Shown piece after piece: positions 1-5,985 of a stretch of DNA of 5,985 bases. The notes beneath the pieces were generated by a model. That model did no database searches and was not told where the DNA came from. It saw only the letters and a program-made list of their open reading frames with translations. The DNA is from Acidimicrobiia bacterium (GTDB taxonomy: Bacteria > Actinomycetota > Acidimicrobiia > Acidimicrobiales > Hopanoidiivorantaceae): positions 1-5,985 of the forward strand of contig JAHRAM010000136.1 of the NCBI GenBank assembly GCA_020027305.1, in the 5' to 3' direction. Both the position numbers and the translations under genes were made by a program. Every line of letters begins with the position of its first letter. Position 1 is the first letter of the stretch.

Positions 1-1908
1 GACTCCATCACCTTTGTGAGAGAAAAGATGGGGATGGATTTTGTAGATGCCGTGGAATACCTAGCGTCAAAGATGGGAATGACACTCCGCTATTCCTCTC
101 AATATGATAACCAGAAGCAAGTCAATAGAAAGCACCAGCGAGAAATTCTCTACAAGGCAATGGAATGGTATCACCAGCAATTGGTGAGTGAAGAATCTGG
201 AGGGAAAGCGCGCAAATATTTGAAATCCCGTGGATACGACAAAGTTATCGTTAAGAAATGGAAGTTGGGGTGGGCACCAGAAGGCTCTAACAATTTAGAA
301 ACAGCTTTAAATGATGTTTCACATAAAGACCTCAGAGATGCTGAGCTAGCAGGCGATGCTGGCGACTTCTTTCGCTCACGGGTAATGTTTCCAATCTTTA
401 ATCAGTCAGGAGATGTTGTGGGGTTTGGGGGCAGGGTTCTACCTGATGGTGGTGAGCCTAAATATTTAAACTCTAGAGACTCCAGCATTTACCAAAAACG
501 AAAGGAGCTATATGGGTTTCATAGTGCCTCAAAAAATATTGCCGATAAAGGTATAGATCGTGCAGTTGTGGCAGAGGGCTACACCGATGTTATCGCTATG
601 GAAAATATTGGGATCAAGGAAGTGGTGGCAACTTGTGGAACTTCACTCACTGAAGACCACTTGAGAAGGTTAAGTCGCCTTTCAAAAAATGTCATCTTAA
701 TTTTTGACCCTGACACAGCTGGAGTGAACGCCATGATTCGCTCACAAGAAGCTAGAAGCGCACTTGAAGATTTAGACATTGAGATTAAAGTGGCAAAACT
801 CCCTAGTGGAAAGGATCCAGGTGATTTAGCAAAAGACAATCCTGAGGTTTTGACAAAAGCACTTGATAAAGCTGTGCCGCTTATGGAGTTCAGGTTGAAT
901 GAATTGTTTTCCTCTTTGCCCCTAGAGACCAATGAAGAAAAATATCAGGCAGCCAAACAGGCTGGGCAGCTAATAGAAGAGTTTTTTTCTGGGGCAGTAA
1001 AGGTGGCAACCTCTCAGCTTAAAGACATATATGTGAATCTAGCTTCTGAAAGAACAGGGGTTGCTGCTTCTGCAATTTTGGCAGACATGAAAATTCCAGT
1101 TGCCGATGTTTCAAAAAATGGCACAGGCAAAATCAATCAGCCAAACCCCAAATTGCTTTCAACTGAACACCAAGTTCTCTTAAAGTTCATTCATGCTCCC
1201 AAAATAATCCCTGATTATGTTTCAGGTTTTTTGTTTGAGTTTGAAACTAGCAGTCAGTGGTATCTCCCCATTCGTCAAGATTATATTTCAGATTTTTTGT
1301 TTGAGTTTGAAACTGAAAAAGATTTGTTCAATGCCTTGCTTGACAACGATTATGTAAAAGAAGCACGAGACAATTTGATAAACGATGGAAAGGAATCATC
1401 TGCTCAGTTGCTCACCATGCTCAATGCCTATGAGCCTTTTTTAAAATCCGAAAAAGCTGAAGAAAACTCAGATGAAAAAGACAAAATCAAAAACGAAGAC
1501 GAAGAGAGCACAGAAGAAAGTGAAGCCAGTGAAGAAGACGACCCAGAAGTCAATGAAGAAAGTGAAGCCAGTGAAGAAGACGACTCAGAAGCCAATGAAA
1601 CGCCTAAAGAAGACGACAAAAACAACCCAGATGTAATTGCACTCAAAGCTGATATTGCCCGTTTGATATTTAATGCTGCTGAGAGAAAGTATCGTGAAAT
1701 GGAAACAGAGCTGACGCACATATTTAAACTGCCAAAAGAAGAAATGGATGCTGTTGCTGTAGAAATGGTCAATCTATCTATTGACATTGTCGAGCTTAAA
1801 GAAAAAATCGACCAAGTCAGGCAAAATCGAATAAAACTAGATGAGGGAAAACATTGTGCACTCAGATTATTAGAGTGGCTTGAGAGTGAAAACCTAGTTT
1901 CAAACTAA
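1..1908 (+). CDS. dnaG: DNA primase DnaG (5'-truncated by window edge)
   Basis: DnaG makes the RNA primers for lagging-strand synthesis and works with the replicative helicase. The frame is open from base 1 and begins with DSITFVREKMGMDF, the conserved end of the CHC2 zinc-binding domain, so the true start lies upstream. The GTG at 16 is not a start. In window residue numbers (635 present), the primase core includes PKYLNS at 153-158. The TOPRIM domain follows, with EGYTDV (catalytic Glu192) and the metal-binding pair DPD (Asp236, Asp238), then LPSGKDPGDL. All catalytic residues visible here are intact. Residues about 487-544 form a Glu/Asp/Ser-rich low-complexity linker with a 14-residue tandem repeat, and a second internal duplication lies near residues 405-438. 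The final 90 or so residues look helical, as expected for the helicase-interaction domain, but the sequence is poorly conserved. Allowing about 55 missing residues, the protein would be near 690 aa, long for the family because of the linker. A sigma factor gene follows 96 bp downstream. Confidence 0.96.
   Translation, partial: DSITFVREKMGMDFVDAVEYLASKMGMTLRYSSQYDNQKQVNRKHQREILYKAMEWYHQQLVSEESGGKARKYLKSRGYDKVIVKKWKLGWAPEGSNNLETALNDVSHKDLRDAELAGDAGDFFRSRVMFPIFNQSGDVVGFGGRVLPDGGEPKYLNSRDSSIYQKRKELYGFHSASKNIADKGIDRAVVAEGYTDVIAMENIGIKEVVATCGTSLTEDHLRRLSRLSKNVILIFDPDTAGVNAMIRSQEARSALEDLDIEIKVAKLPSGKDPGDLAKDNPEVLTKALDKAVPLMEFRLNELFSSLPLETNEEKYQAAKQAGQLIEEFFSGAVKVATSQLKDIYVNLASERTGVAASAILADMKIPVADVSKNGTGKINQPNPKLLSTEHQVLLKFIHAPKIIPDYVSGFLFEFETSSQWYLPIRQDYISDFLFEFETEKDLFNALLDNDYVKEARDNLINDGKESSAQLLTMLNAYEPFLKSEKAEENSDEKDKIKNEDEESTEESEASEEDDPEVNEESEASEEDDSEANETPKEDDKNNPDVIALKADIARLIFNAAERKYREMETELTHIFKLPKEEMDAVAVEMVNLSIDIVELKEKIDQVRQNRIKLDEGKHCALRLLEWLESENLVSN
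1213..1314 (+). repeat. In-frame 36-bp direct repeat, 66-bp period, inside dnaG
   Basis: Bases 1213-1248 and 1279-1314 are the same over 34 of 36 positions (differences at 1219/1285 and 1226/1292). The period of 66 bp is 22 codons, so the frame is kept. The copies encode DYVSGFLFEFET and DYISDFLFEFET. The sequence just upstream of each copy is only weakly similar, so this is either a partial duplication or an older 66-bp tandem duplication whose other part has diverged. It lies in the C-terminal third of DnaG, after the TOPRIM and core domains. Confidence 0.85.
1513..1596 (+). repeat. 42-bp tandem repeat in the acidic linker of dnaG
   Basis: Two adjacent 42-bp units, 1513-1554 and 1555-1596, match at 40 of 42 positions. 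They encode EESEASEEDDPEVN and EESEASEEDDSEAN, so each unit is 14 codons and the frame is kept. The high nucleotide identity suggests a recent slippage-type duplication within a linker rich in Glu, Asp and Ser. Copy number could vary between relatives without affecting the catalytic domains. Confidence 0.9.
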
Positions 1909-2004
1909 ACTTGGATATGAATATAAATATTTTGAGTTAAGAGTGATGAGGGTATGGCAGAAAACACTAAAAGGAATTTATTAAAAAATTGCAGATAAAA
2001 ATAA

Positions 2005-3072
2005 ATGAGCAAAAAACCCAAGACCCCGCAATTTAGCCCAGAAGAAATTCAAGAGCTTTCAACTCTTATTAAAAAAGGCGACCAAGCAATCAAAGAGCTT
2101 TCAGGGTTTGGGTGTGGCGAAGACGGTTGCCTAATAGAAGAAAAAACTAACGTCCAAAATGGAAGAAACAGTAAGGCATCTAGCAATGACACTTCCACCC
2201 AGAAAAAAAGTAAGCCAAATGACATCAGCTCTAATCCCAAACAACTTTCTGACTCCAAGAAAAGGCGGTTGGTAAAAAAAGCCAAAGAGGGAAGACAAGC
2301 AGCTGATAAATTCACTCAGGCAAATATCGGGTTGGTGGTTTACCTAACACAAAAATATCGAGGACGAGGTCTTTCAGAACAAGATTTAATCCAAGAAGGT
2401 TGTCTAGCATTGGTTCAAGCTGTGCATCGCTATGACCCAGGCAAGGGTGCTGCTTTCTCAACTTATGCCGCCAAATGGATAGACCCAGTTCTTAGAAAGG
2501 CTGCCAGCGCTCAAAACAGGGTTTTAAAGATGAGCTCTGGTCAAGTAGCAAAGCAAATTGAATTAAACCAGGCCATTCAAAAATTAGAAATTGAATTTCA
2601 AAGATCACCAACAGCAAAAGAGTTGAGCTATGAGATGGATGTAAGTGAAGAAAAAGTGTCTGAGCTTCTTAAGATTCGTTCAGCGCAATTTTCTGCAAAA
2701 AGTATTGATGCTGACGAAGAGCCAACATATATGTATGAAAATGAAGTTGCCGTAGAAGATGCTTTTATTCAGGCCGATTCAGTTAACCAATTGGTGGATG
2801 GCATTGGTCCCATTTTTGATGAATTAGATGATTTGGGCAAGAAGATACTAGAGTTGCGTTTTGGGCTGAATGGTGCCACACCTATGACTTTGGAAGATGT
2901 GGCAAAAAAGATACAACAAGATAAGGGCGGGCAAGTTAATAAGGTAACCAAAGAAAAGATTCGCTATCTAGAAGAAAAAGCCATAAACACGCTTCAAAAA
3001 CGAGCAAAACAGCAGTTTCGAGATACCACAAATGAAGGTCTAGATACAGTTGGCAAGGATTTGCTTTCTTAG
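2005..3072 (+). CDS. Divergent sigma-70 family RNA polymerase sigma factor
   Basis: This 355-aa protein directs RNA polymerase to promoters. Residues 10-35 resemble the second half of region 1.2. Residues 36-80 are a Ser/Asn/Lys-rich linker containing Cys37 and Cys42. Residues about 81-176 are region 2, with QANIGLVV (105-112), KYRGRG, DLIQEG (127-132) for core binding, and FSTYAAKW. Region 3 is about 177-245 and region 4 about 262-335, with RFGLNG and a helix-turn-helix from Thr295. Region 1.1 and the usual DPVxxYLxxIG start of region 1.2 are missing. ATG 2005 is the first possible start in frame, because stops lie at 1996 and 2002. No Shine-Dalgarno sequence is correctly placed; an AAGGA lies about 30 bp upstream. 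The position after dnaG is that of rpoD/sigA, but many -10, extended -10 and -35 contact residues differ, so it may be an alternative (group 2 or 3) sigma. No gene symbol is given for that reason. Confidence 0.9.
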   Translation: MSKKPKTPQFSPEEIQELSTLIKKGDQAIKELSGFGCGEDGCLIEEKTNVQNGRNSKASSNDTSTQKKSKPNDISSNPKQLSDSKKRRLVKKAKEGRQAADKFTQANIGLVVYLTQKYRGRGLSEQDLIQEGCLALVQAVHRYDPGKGAAFSTYAAKWIDPVLRKAASAQNRVLKMSSGQVAKQIELNQAIQKLEIEFQRSPTAKELSYEMDVSEEKVSELLKIRSAQFSAKSIDADEEPTYMYENEVAVEDAFIQADSVNQLVDGIGPIFDELDDLGKKILELRFGLNGATPMTLEDVAKKIQQDKGGQVNKVTKEKIRYLEEKAINTLQKRAKQQFRDTTNEGLDTVGKDLLS

Positions 3073-3173
3073 CTGACCTTTAATCTTTTTCATGTCTTTC
3101 AGCTTTCCTTTACTTTTTTGGTTGGCAGACGATTTTTTAACGCCTAAGATTTAGACTAAATTGGTTTTGGATT

Positions 3174-3203
3174 TTGACATTTTATTTGATTAGAAGTTAT
3201 TTA
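3174..3203 (+). promoter_or_regulatory. Possible promoter for the phosphotransferase gene
   Basis: A perfect TTGACA lies at 3174-3179. The best -10 candidate at normal spacing is weak: TATTTA at 3198-3203 with an 18-bp spacer, three of six matches to TATAAT. The site lies in the 184-bp gap between the sigma gene and the phosphotransferase gene, about 50 bp upstream of its ribosome-binding site, which is a sensible place. Because the -10 is poor and the region is AT-rich, this is only a candidate. Confidence 0.25.
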
Positions 3204-3256
3204 AATGGGTTACCTAATTAAAAGTATTTAGAAACAAACTGATTGAGGAGGAATAA

Positions 3257-4357
3257 ATGCCAATCCCACAAGAGCGAAATATAGAAGAAATTTCAGCCAA
3301 CTTAAGTCAGTGGCTGAATTCAAAGCCTGATGTTGAAGGTGTTGAAATCTCTGGATTAGACATTCCAGGTGCCAGCGGGTTTAGCAACGAAACTTTGCTT
3401 GGCGATATTAAATATCAATTAGCAGGTGAGCAAAAAGAGCACGGAATAGTTATAAGAAAACGTCCATCGGGGGGATATGCCATTTTCCCAGAATATAATA
3501 TGGCAGTTCAATATCGTTCTATGCAAGAGGTGGCAAAGCACTCCCCAGTTCCAGTTCCTGAAATTTTGTGGACAGAAGATACAGGCGATGTTTTGGGCGA
3601 CCCGTTTTTTGTAATGGAACGTTTGTATGGCAAAGTTCCATCTGACAATCCGCCTTTTTATGTAGAGGGGTTTGTAAAAGATGCCACAGAAGAGCAACAA
3701 GCCACTCTTTGGAATTCATCTGTTGAAACACTCGCAGCTATTGCTGCGATTGATTGGGAAGCTGCTGGGTTTAGCGAATTTCTAGATCAGCCACAATATG
3801 GCGCACTAGGGTTTAAACAGCAACTGGGTTATTATAAGCACTATTTAGAATGGGGAGCAGAAGGGCGCCCCCAACCAACCCTTGAGGCTGCTCTAAAATA
3901 TTTCATTGAAAATGACCCGACCGACAGTATGGAACATTCCAAGCAACTGAATTGGGGTGATGCTCGCCCTAGCAACATGATGTATGGTGACGATTTCAAA
4001 CCCATCGGAGTTTTTGATTGGGAGATGGCAACTATTGGGCCAGGAGAAGTTGACCTTGGGTGGTATCTAGCGATGAATCGCTGGCAGTCAGAAAATGAGG
4101 GTGCTGAGTGGTTGCCAGGGTTTCCTCAAAGCGAAGAGACTGTAGCCATATATGAAAAAGCCGCTGGGCGAAAAGTCGAACACATTGACTATTTTGAGGC
4201 CTTTGGATATTTCAGGTTCTGCGTTATCATGATTCGTATTATTGCCATGCAGATATTTTTTGGTGACATGCCAGAAGAAATGAGAGTCTTTGAGCGAGCT
4301 AATCCAGCTGTGGAGATGCTGGCAGAAAAACTGGGAATGCCAAAGCCTGAAGCATAG
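3257..4357 (+). CDS. APH/ACAD10-11-like phosphotransferase family protein
   Basis: This 366-aa protein has the kinase-like fold of aminoglycoside/choline phosphotransferases and is closest in style to the ACAD10/11 N-terminal subfamily, whose bacterial members often phosphorylate small hydroxylated metabolites. The N-lobe has the Gly-rich GFSNETLL (41-48) and VIRKRP (65-70), where the ATP-binding Lys is expected. PVPVPEILW (97-105) and DPFFVMERLYG (115-125) follow, the latter covering the hinge. The catalytic loop is LNWGDARPSN (231-240), with Asp235 as likely base and Asn240; the metal-binding loop is FDWEMATIGPGEVDLGW (253-269) with Asp254. The usual catalytic-loop His is Trp233, a variant I recall from actinobacterial homologues. 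The start is well supported: GAGGAGG at 3245-3251 lies 5 bp before the ATG. No signal peptide is seen, so it is probably cytosolic. The substrate cannot be read from the sequence, and antibiotic resistance is not implied. It probably forms its own transcription unit, ended by the hairpin at 4478. Confidence 0.9.
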   Translation: MPIPQERNIEEISANLSQWLNSKPDVEGVEISGLDIPGASGFSNETLLGDIKYQLAGEQKEHGIVIRKRPSGGYAIFPEYNMAVQYRSMQEVAKHSPVPVPEILWTEDTGDVLGDPFFVMERLYGKVPSDNPPFYVEGFVKDATEEQQATLWNSSVETLAAIAAIDWEAAGFSEFLDQPQYGALGFKQQLGYYKHYLEWGAEGRPQPTLEAALKYFIENDPTDSMEHSKQLNWGDARPSNMMYGDDFKPIGVFDWEMATIGPGEVDLGWYLAMNRWQSENEGAEWLPGFPQSEETVAIYEKAAGRKVEHIDYFEAFGYFRFCVIMIRIIAMQIFFGDMPEEMRVFERANPAVEMLAEKLGMPKPEA

Positions 4358-4477
4358 GCCCAAAAGCAATTTTTTGTGAAAATTACGCCAATTTATGTGA
4401 TTTTTGCGTTTAACCACAAAATTTAATTTGCGTTTTTACAAAGTGTCTGCTAAATTTATTAGTCCACCATCACCGCC

Positions 4478-4540
4478 AAGTGACGGGCTCATTTATTGAG
4501 TTTTACTCAAGAGTCCGTCACTTCTCTTGTTTTATTTTTA
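4478..4540 (+). terminator. Strong nested rho-independent terminator
   Basis: Bases 4478-4490 pair with 4511-4523 in a 13-bp stem (one G-U pair, at 4487/4514). Inside it, TTGAGT (4496-4501) pairs perfectly with ACTCAA (4505-4510) around a 3-base TTT loop, leaving a 5-base bulge at 4491-4495. A T-rich tract follows from 4524. On the minus strand the hairpin is not followed by a T-run, so it should act on plus-strand transcripts only. It lies 120 bp after the phosphotransferase stop and 128 bp before the dehydrogenase start, so it likely separates the two genes. Confidence 0.82.
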
Positions 4541-4650
4541 ATTTTTTTATTCAGCCACTCTTCATATTTTGGGTCGTGTCTCATTTCCCCTTTTGTTTTA
4601 TTTGGGCGAAAAATATAAATTAGAAAGTAGGCTAAGAAAAGGAAAATAAA

Positions 4651-5730
4651 ATGAAAGGCATAGTTCTTCAAGAGACAGACAATATTGAGTTGTCAACTGA
4701 TGTCAGGATTGAAAAAGGGCTTGGCAGTCGAGATGTTTTGTTTGAAATTAAAGTCGCTGGAGTGTGTGGAAGCGATGCTGCATTAGCAAAGGGCAAGTAT
4801 GGTTTGCCAACTCCAATCTTGATGGGGCATGAAGGGGCTGGCGTGGTAAAAGCAGTTGGCGATGCTGTGACATTTTGTGAGATGGGCGATCATGCCATAT
4901 TGTCAACGCTTGCAAATTGTGGGCATTGTGAAGTATGCGTCACAGGAAACCCTACCTTGTGTGGCAATCCTCTTGATATGCTTTCACAGCCGTATTCTTT
5001 AAACGGCGAACCACTTTATCAGTTTGCACAAACTTCGTGTTTTGCTGAACTAACCATTGTTAAAGAGCATCAAGTCATTCCAATAAGCAAGGATGTTCCC
5101 CTTGAGTCGGCAGCACTTGTAGGGTGTGGGGTCATTACTGGAGTTGGTAGCGTTTTTAATCGCGCCAAAGTTAGACCAGGAGATACCTGTGCTGTAGTTG
5201 GCGCTGGCGGGGTTGGGTTGAACGTTATCCAAGCCTGCCATATTAGCGGAGCATCTAGAATTGTAGTTTTTGATTTGGCGCCAGAAAAACAGGCCATAGC
5301 AACTGATTTTGGCGCCACTGACTTTATTGCCAGTGAGGGAATGGATGAAAAGGAAATGGTGGAAGCATTAAACGAACTGGTGCCAGGCGGAGTTGATCAC
5401 TCATTTGAAGTGGTGGGTGTAAATGAACTGGTAGCAACCTGTATAAACATGACCAAGAATGGTGGAAATATTGTAGCTGTAGGGGTGCCACCACTAGGCT
5501 CGGCAGCAAGCATTGAGCTTTTTAGCCTGTACCAAAATAAAAATTTGTTGGGGTGCAGGTATGGAGGAGCTAGACCTGGTGCAGATTTTAAGATGATTAT
5601 CGACCTTTATTTGAGCGGAAAGTTAAAGCTAGATGAGCTGGTTACAAACAAATTTAAACTGGATGATTACAAAAAGGCTTTTAAACTTTTAGAGTCTGGT
5701 AGCGATGCCCGCTCAGTTCTGACTTTTTAA
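4651..5730 (+). CDS. Zinc-dependent medium-chain alcohol dehydrogenase
   Basis: This 359-aa enzyme of the MDR superfamily should oxidise an alcohol, or reduce an aldehyde, with a nicotinamide cofactor. The catalytic zinc ligands are Cys39 (in GVCGSD), His60-Glu61 (in MGHEGAG) and Cys159 (in LVGCGVITG). The structural-zinc lobe is complete with Cys90, Cys93, Cys96 and Cys104. The Rossmann motif GAGGVGLN is at 184-191, and Asp208 at the end of the next strand (VVFD) points to NAD rather than NADP. The layout resembles class III/thiol-linked or aryl-alcohol dehydrogenases. Ser41 fits the horse ADH Ser48 proton-relay position, but the His51 position is Ala44. The exact substrate (formaldehyde-thiol adduct, aryl alcohol or other) cannot be told. 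Length is normal for the family. The ATG at 4651 has AAGGA at 4639-4643, 7 bp upstream. No signal peptide is seen. Its own promoter probably lies between the terminator at 4478-4540 and the start. It converges on the minus-strand gene at 5794. Confidence 0.93.
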   Translation: MKGIVLQETDNIELSTDVRIEKGLGSRDVLFEIKVAGVCGSDAALAKGKYGLPTPILMGHEGAGVVKAVGDAVTFCEMGDHAILSTLANCGHCEVCVTGNPTLCGNPLDMLSQPYSLNGEPLYQFAQTSCFAELTIVKEHQVIPISKDVPLESAALVGCGVITGVGSVFNRAKVRPGDTCAVVGAGGVGLNVIQACHISGASRIVVFDLAPEKQAIATDFGATDFIASEGMDEKEMVEALNELVPGGVDHSFEVVGVNELVATCINMTKNGGNIVAVGVPPLGSAASIELFSLYQNKNLLGCRYGGARPGADFKMIIDLYLSGKLKLDELVTNKFKLDDYKKAFKLLESGSDARSVLTF

Positions 5731-5793
5731 AATAATCAGAAGCAATTGTTCCCCGATTATAAACGGTCACCTCTTTTTAAGTTTGGCTAAGAG

Positions 5794-5985
5794 CTACGAC
5801 TTGACAAATTCTATGCCAGTGGTGAAGAAATCTATGACAGCTTGTTTTTGGTTGCTAGAGGGAAGCTGGCTTAGAAACAAAGTAGCCCCACCAAAAGATT
5901 CTGCATTGAAAAATGGGTTGGATTTATCAACTTCAACGTGTGGGCTGAAATAAAAATATGGTTCGCTATGGTTTTCATCTCCTGG
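5794..5985 (-). CDS. Uncharacterised protein, C-terminal 63 residues (runs off window)
   Basis: Read on the minus strand, the frame is open from the window end (5985) to a TAG at 5796-5794. It encodes 63 residues that start PGDENHSEPYFYFSP and end TTGIEFVKS. The gene's start lies beyond the window. The composition is that of a folded protein: an aromatic-rich EPYFYFSP strand, then a Gly-Gly-Ala turn with FLSQL, then a helix (QKQAVIDFF) close to the C terminus. From memory this matches the C-terminal pattern PGD..H.EPY.Y..P seen in uncharacterised actinobacterial proteins, but I cannot name a family with confidence. No catalytic motif can be identified in the part present. It is convergent with the dehydrogenase gene, with 63 bp between the stop codons. 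Only a weak 6-bp AT-rich inverted repeat (5732-5737/5755-5760) lies between them. Confidence 0.75.
   Translation of the reverse strand, partial: PGDENHSEPYFYFSPHVEVDKSNPFFNAESFGGATLFLSQLPSSNQKQAVIDFFTTGIEFVKS

Noticed and set aside
16..18. GTG at 16 as the start of dnaG
   Set aside because: The frame is open to base 1, and DSITF before it belongs to the conserved end of the DnaG zinc domain, so the gene is truncated by the window.
1428..1787. 119-codon minus-strand frame, Ser/Leu-rich
   Set aside because: It is the antisense of the acidic repeat linker of dnaG (GAA/GAC codons read as Ser/Phe/Leu); low complexity, no recognisable domain.
1954..1998. 14-codon ORF between dnaG and the sigma gene
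   Set aside because: Too short, no clear ribosome-binding site; chance is sufficient explanation.
3071..3118. Inverted repeat AGCTGA/TCAGCT after the sigma gene followed by a T-rich stretch, as terminator
   Set aside because: The stem is only 6 bp with a 22-base loop, and the T-run is not directly adjacent; too weak to call.
3092..3154. 20-codon hydrophobic ORF starting ATG TCT TTC downstream of the sigma gene
   Set aside because: No Shine-Dalgarno sequence; hydrophobicity is expected from a T-rich spacer.
3056..3166. Minus-strand Lys-rich frame after the sigma gene
   Set aside because: Overlaps the sigma C terminus. The only ATG gives 17 codons, and the basic composition follows from the T-rich plus strand.
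4403..4435. Two direct copies of TTTGCGTTT 24 bp apart (4403-4411 and 4427-4435) as a possible operator
   Set aside because: Short repeats in an AT-rich spacer, located in the 3' region of the upstream gene rather than at a promoter; no third copy near the dehydrogenase start.
4614..4619. TATAAA as -10 box for the dehydrogenase gene
   Set aside because: No acceptable -35 at 15-18 bp spacing, and such hexamers are common in this AT-rich leader.
5732..5760. ATAATC/GATTAT inverted repeat as terminator of the dehydrogenase gene
   Set aside because: A 6-bp AT-rich stem with a 17-base loop and no adjacent T-run is unlikely to be stable.

Overview
The window holds three complete protein genes and one 5'-truncated gene on the plus strand, and the last part of a fifth gene on the minus strand. 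Base composition is AT-rich (by eye about 40% GC). The lineage is an inference, made without a database search: dnaG next to a sigma-70 factor, an actinobacterial-style phosphotransferase (WGDARPxN motif), a thiol-ADH-like medium-chain dehydrogenase and the C-terminal motif of the minus-strand gene together suggest a low-GC, uncultivated, probably aquatic actinobacterium (Acidimicrobiia/Actinomarinales-like).

Region 1-3072 is a dnaG-sigma factor pair in the arrangement of the classical macromolecular-synthesis locus (rpsU-dnaG-rpoD). DnaG lacks only most of its N-terminal zinc domain, which lies upstream of the window. Its catalytic core is intact. Its C-terminal part contains two in-frame internal duplications, one of them inside a strongly acidic low-complexity linker. 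The sigma factor is clearly a sigma-70 protein (regions 2, 3 and 4 can be read), but it has replaced many promoter-contact residues that are nearly invariant in primary sigma factors. It also has an insertion in the region 4 helix-turn-helix and lacks the start of region 1.2. It sits where rpoD/sigA is expected but does not look like an ordinary housekeeping sigma.

Region 3257-5730 holds two probably independent metabolic genes: an APH/ACAD10-11-like phosphotransferase with a strong ribosome-binding site, then a zinc-dependent NAD-type medium-chain alcohol dehydrogenase. A strong nested hairpin with a T-tract (4478-4540) separates them, so they are probably not one operon. From 5794 to the end, a minus-strand gene runs convergently toward the dehydrogenase; only its last 63 codons are present.

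No mobile element, CRISPR array, rRNA or tRNA was seen, and no evident new multi-gene system. The best leads are the divergent sigma factor, the recent repeats in dnaG and a possible small membrane-protein ORF antisense to the 4507-4671 region.
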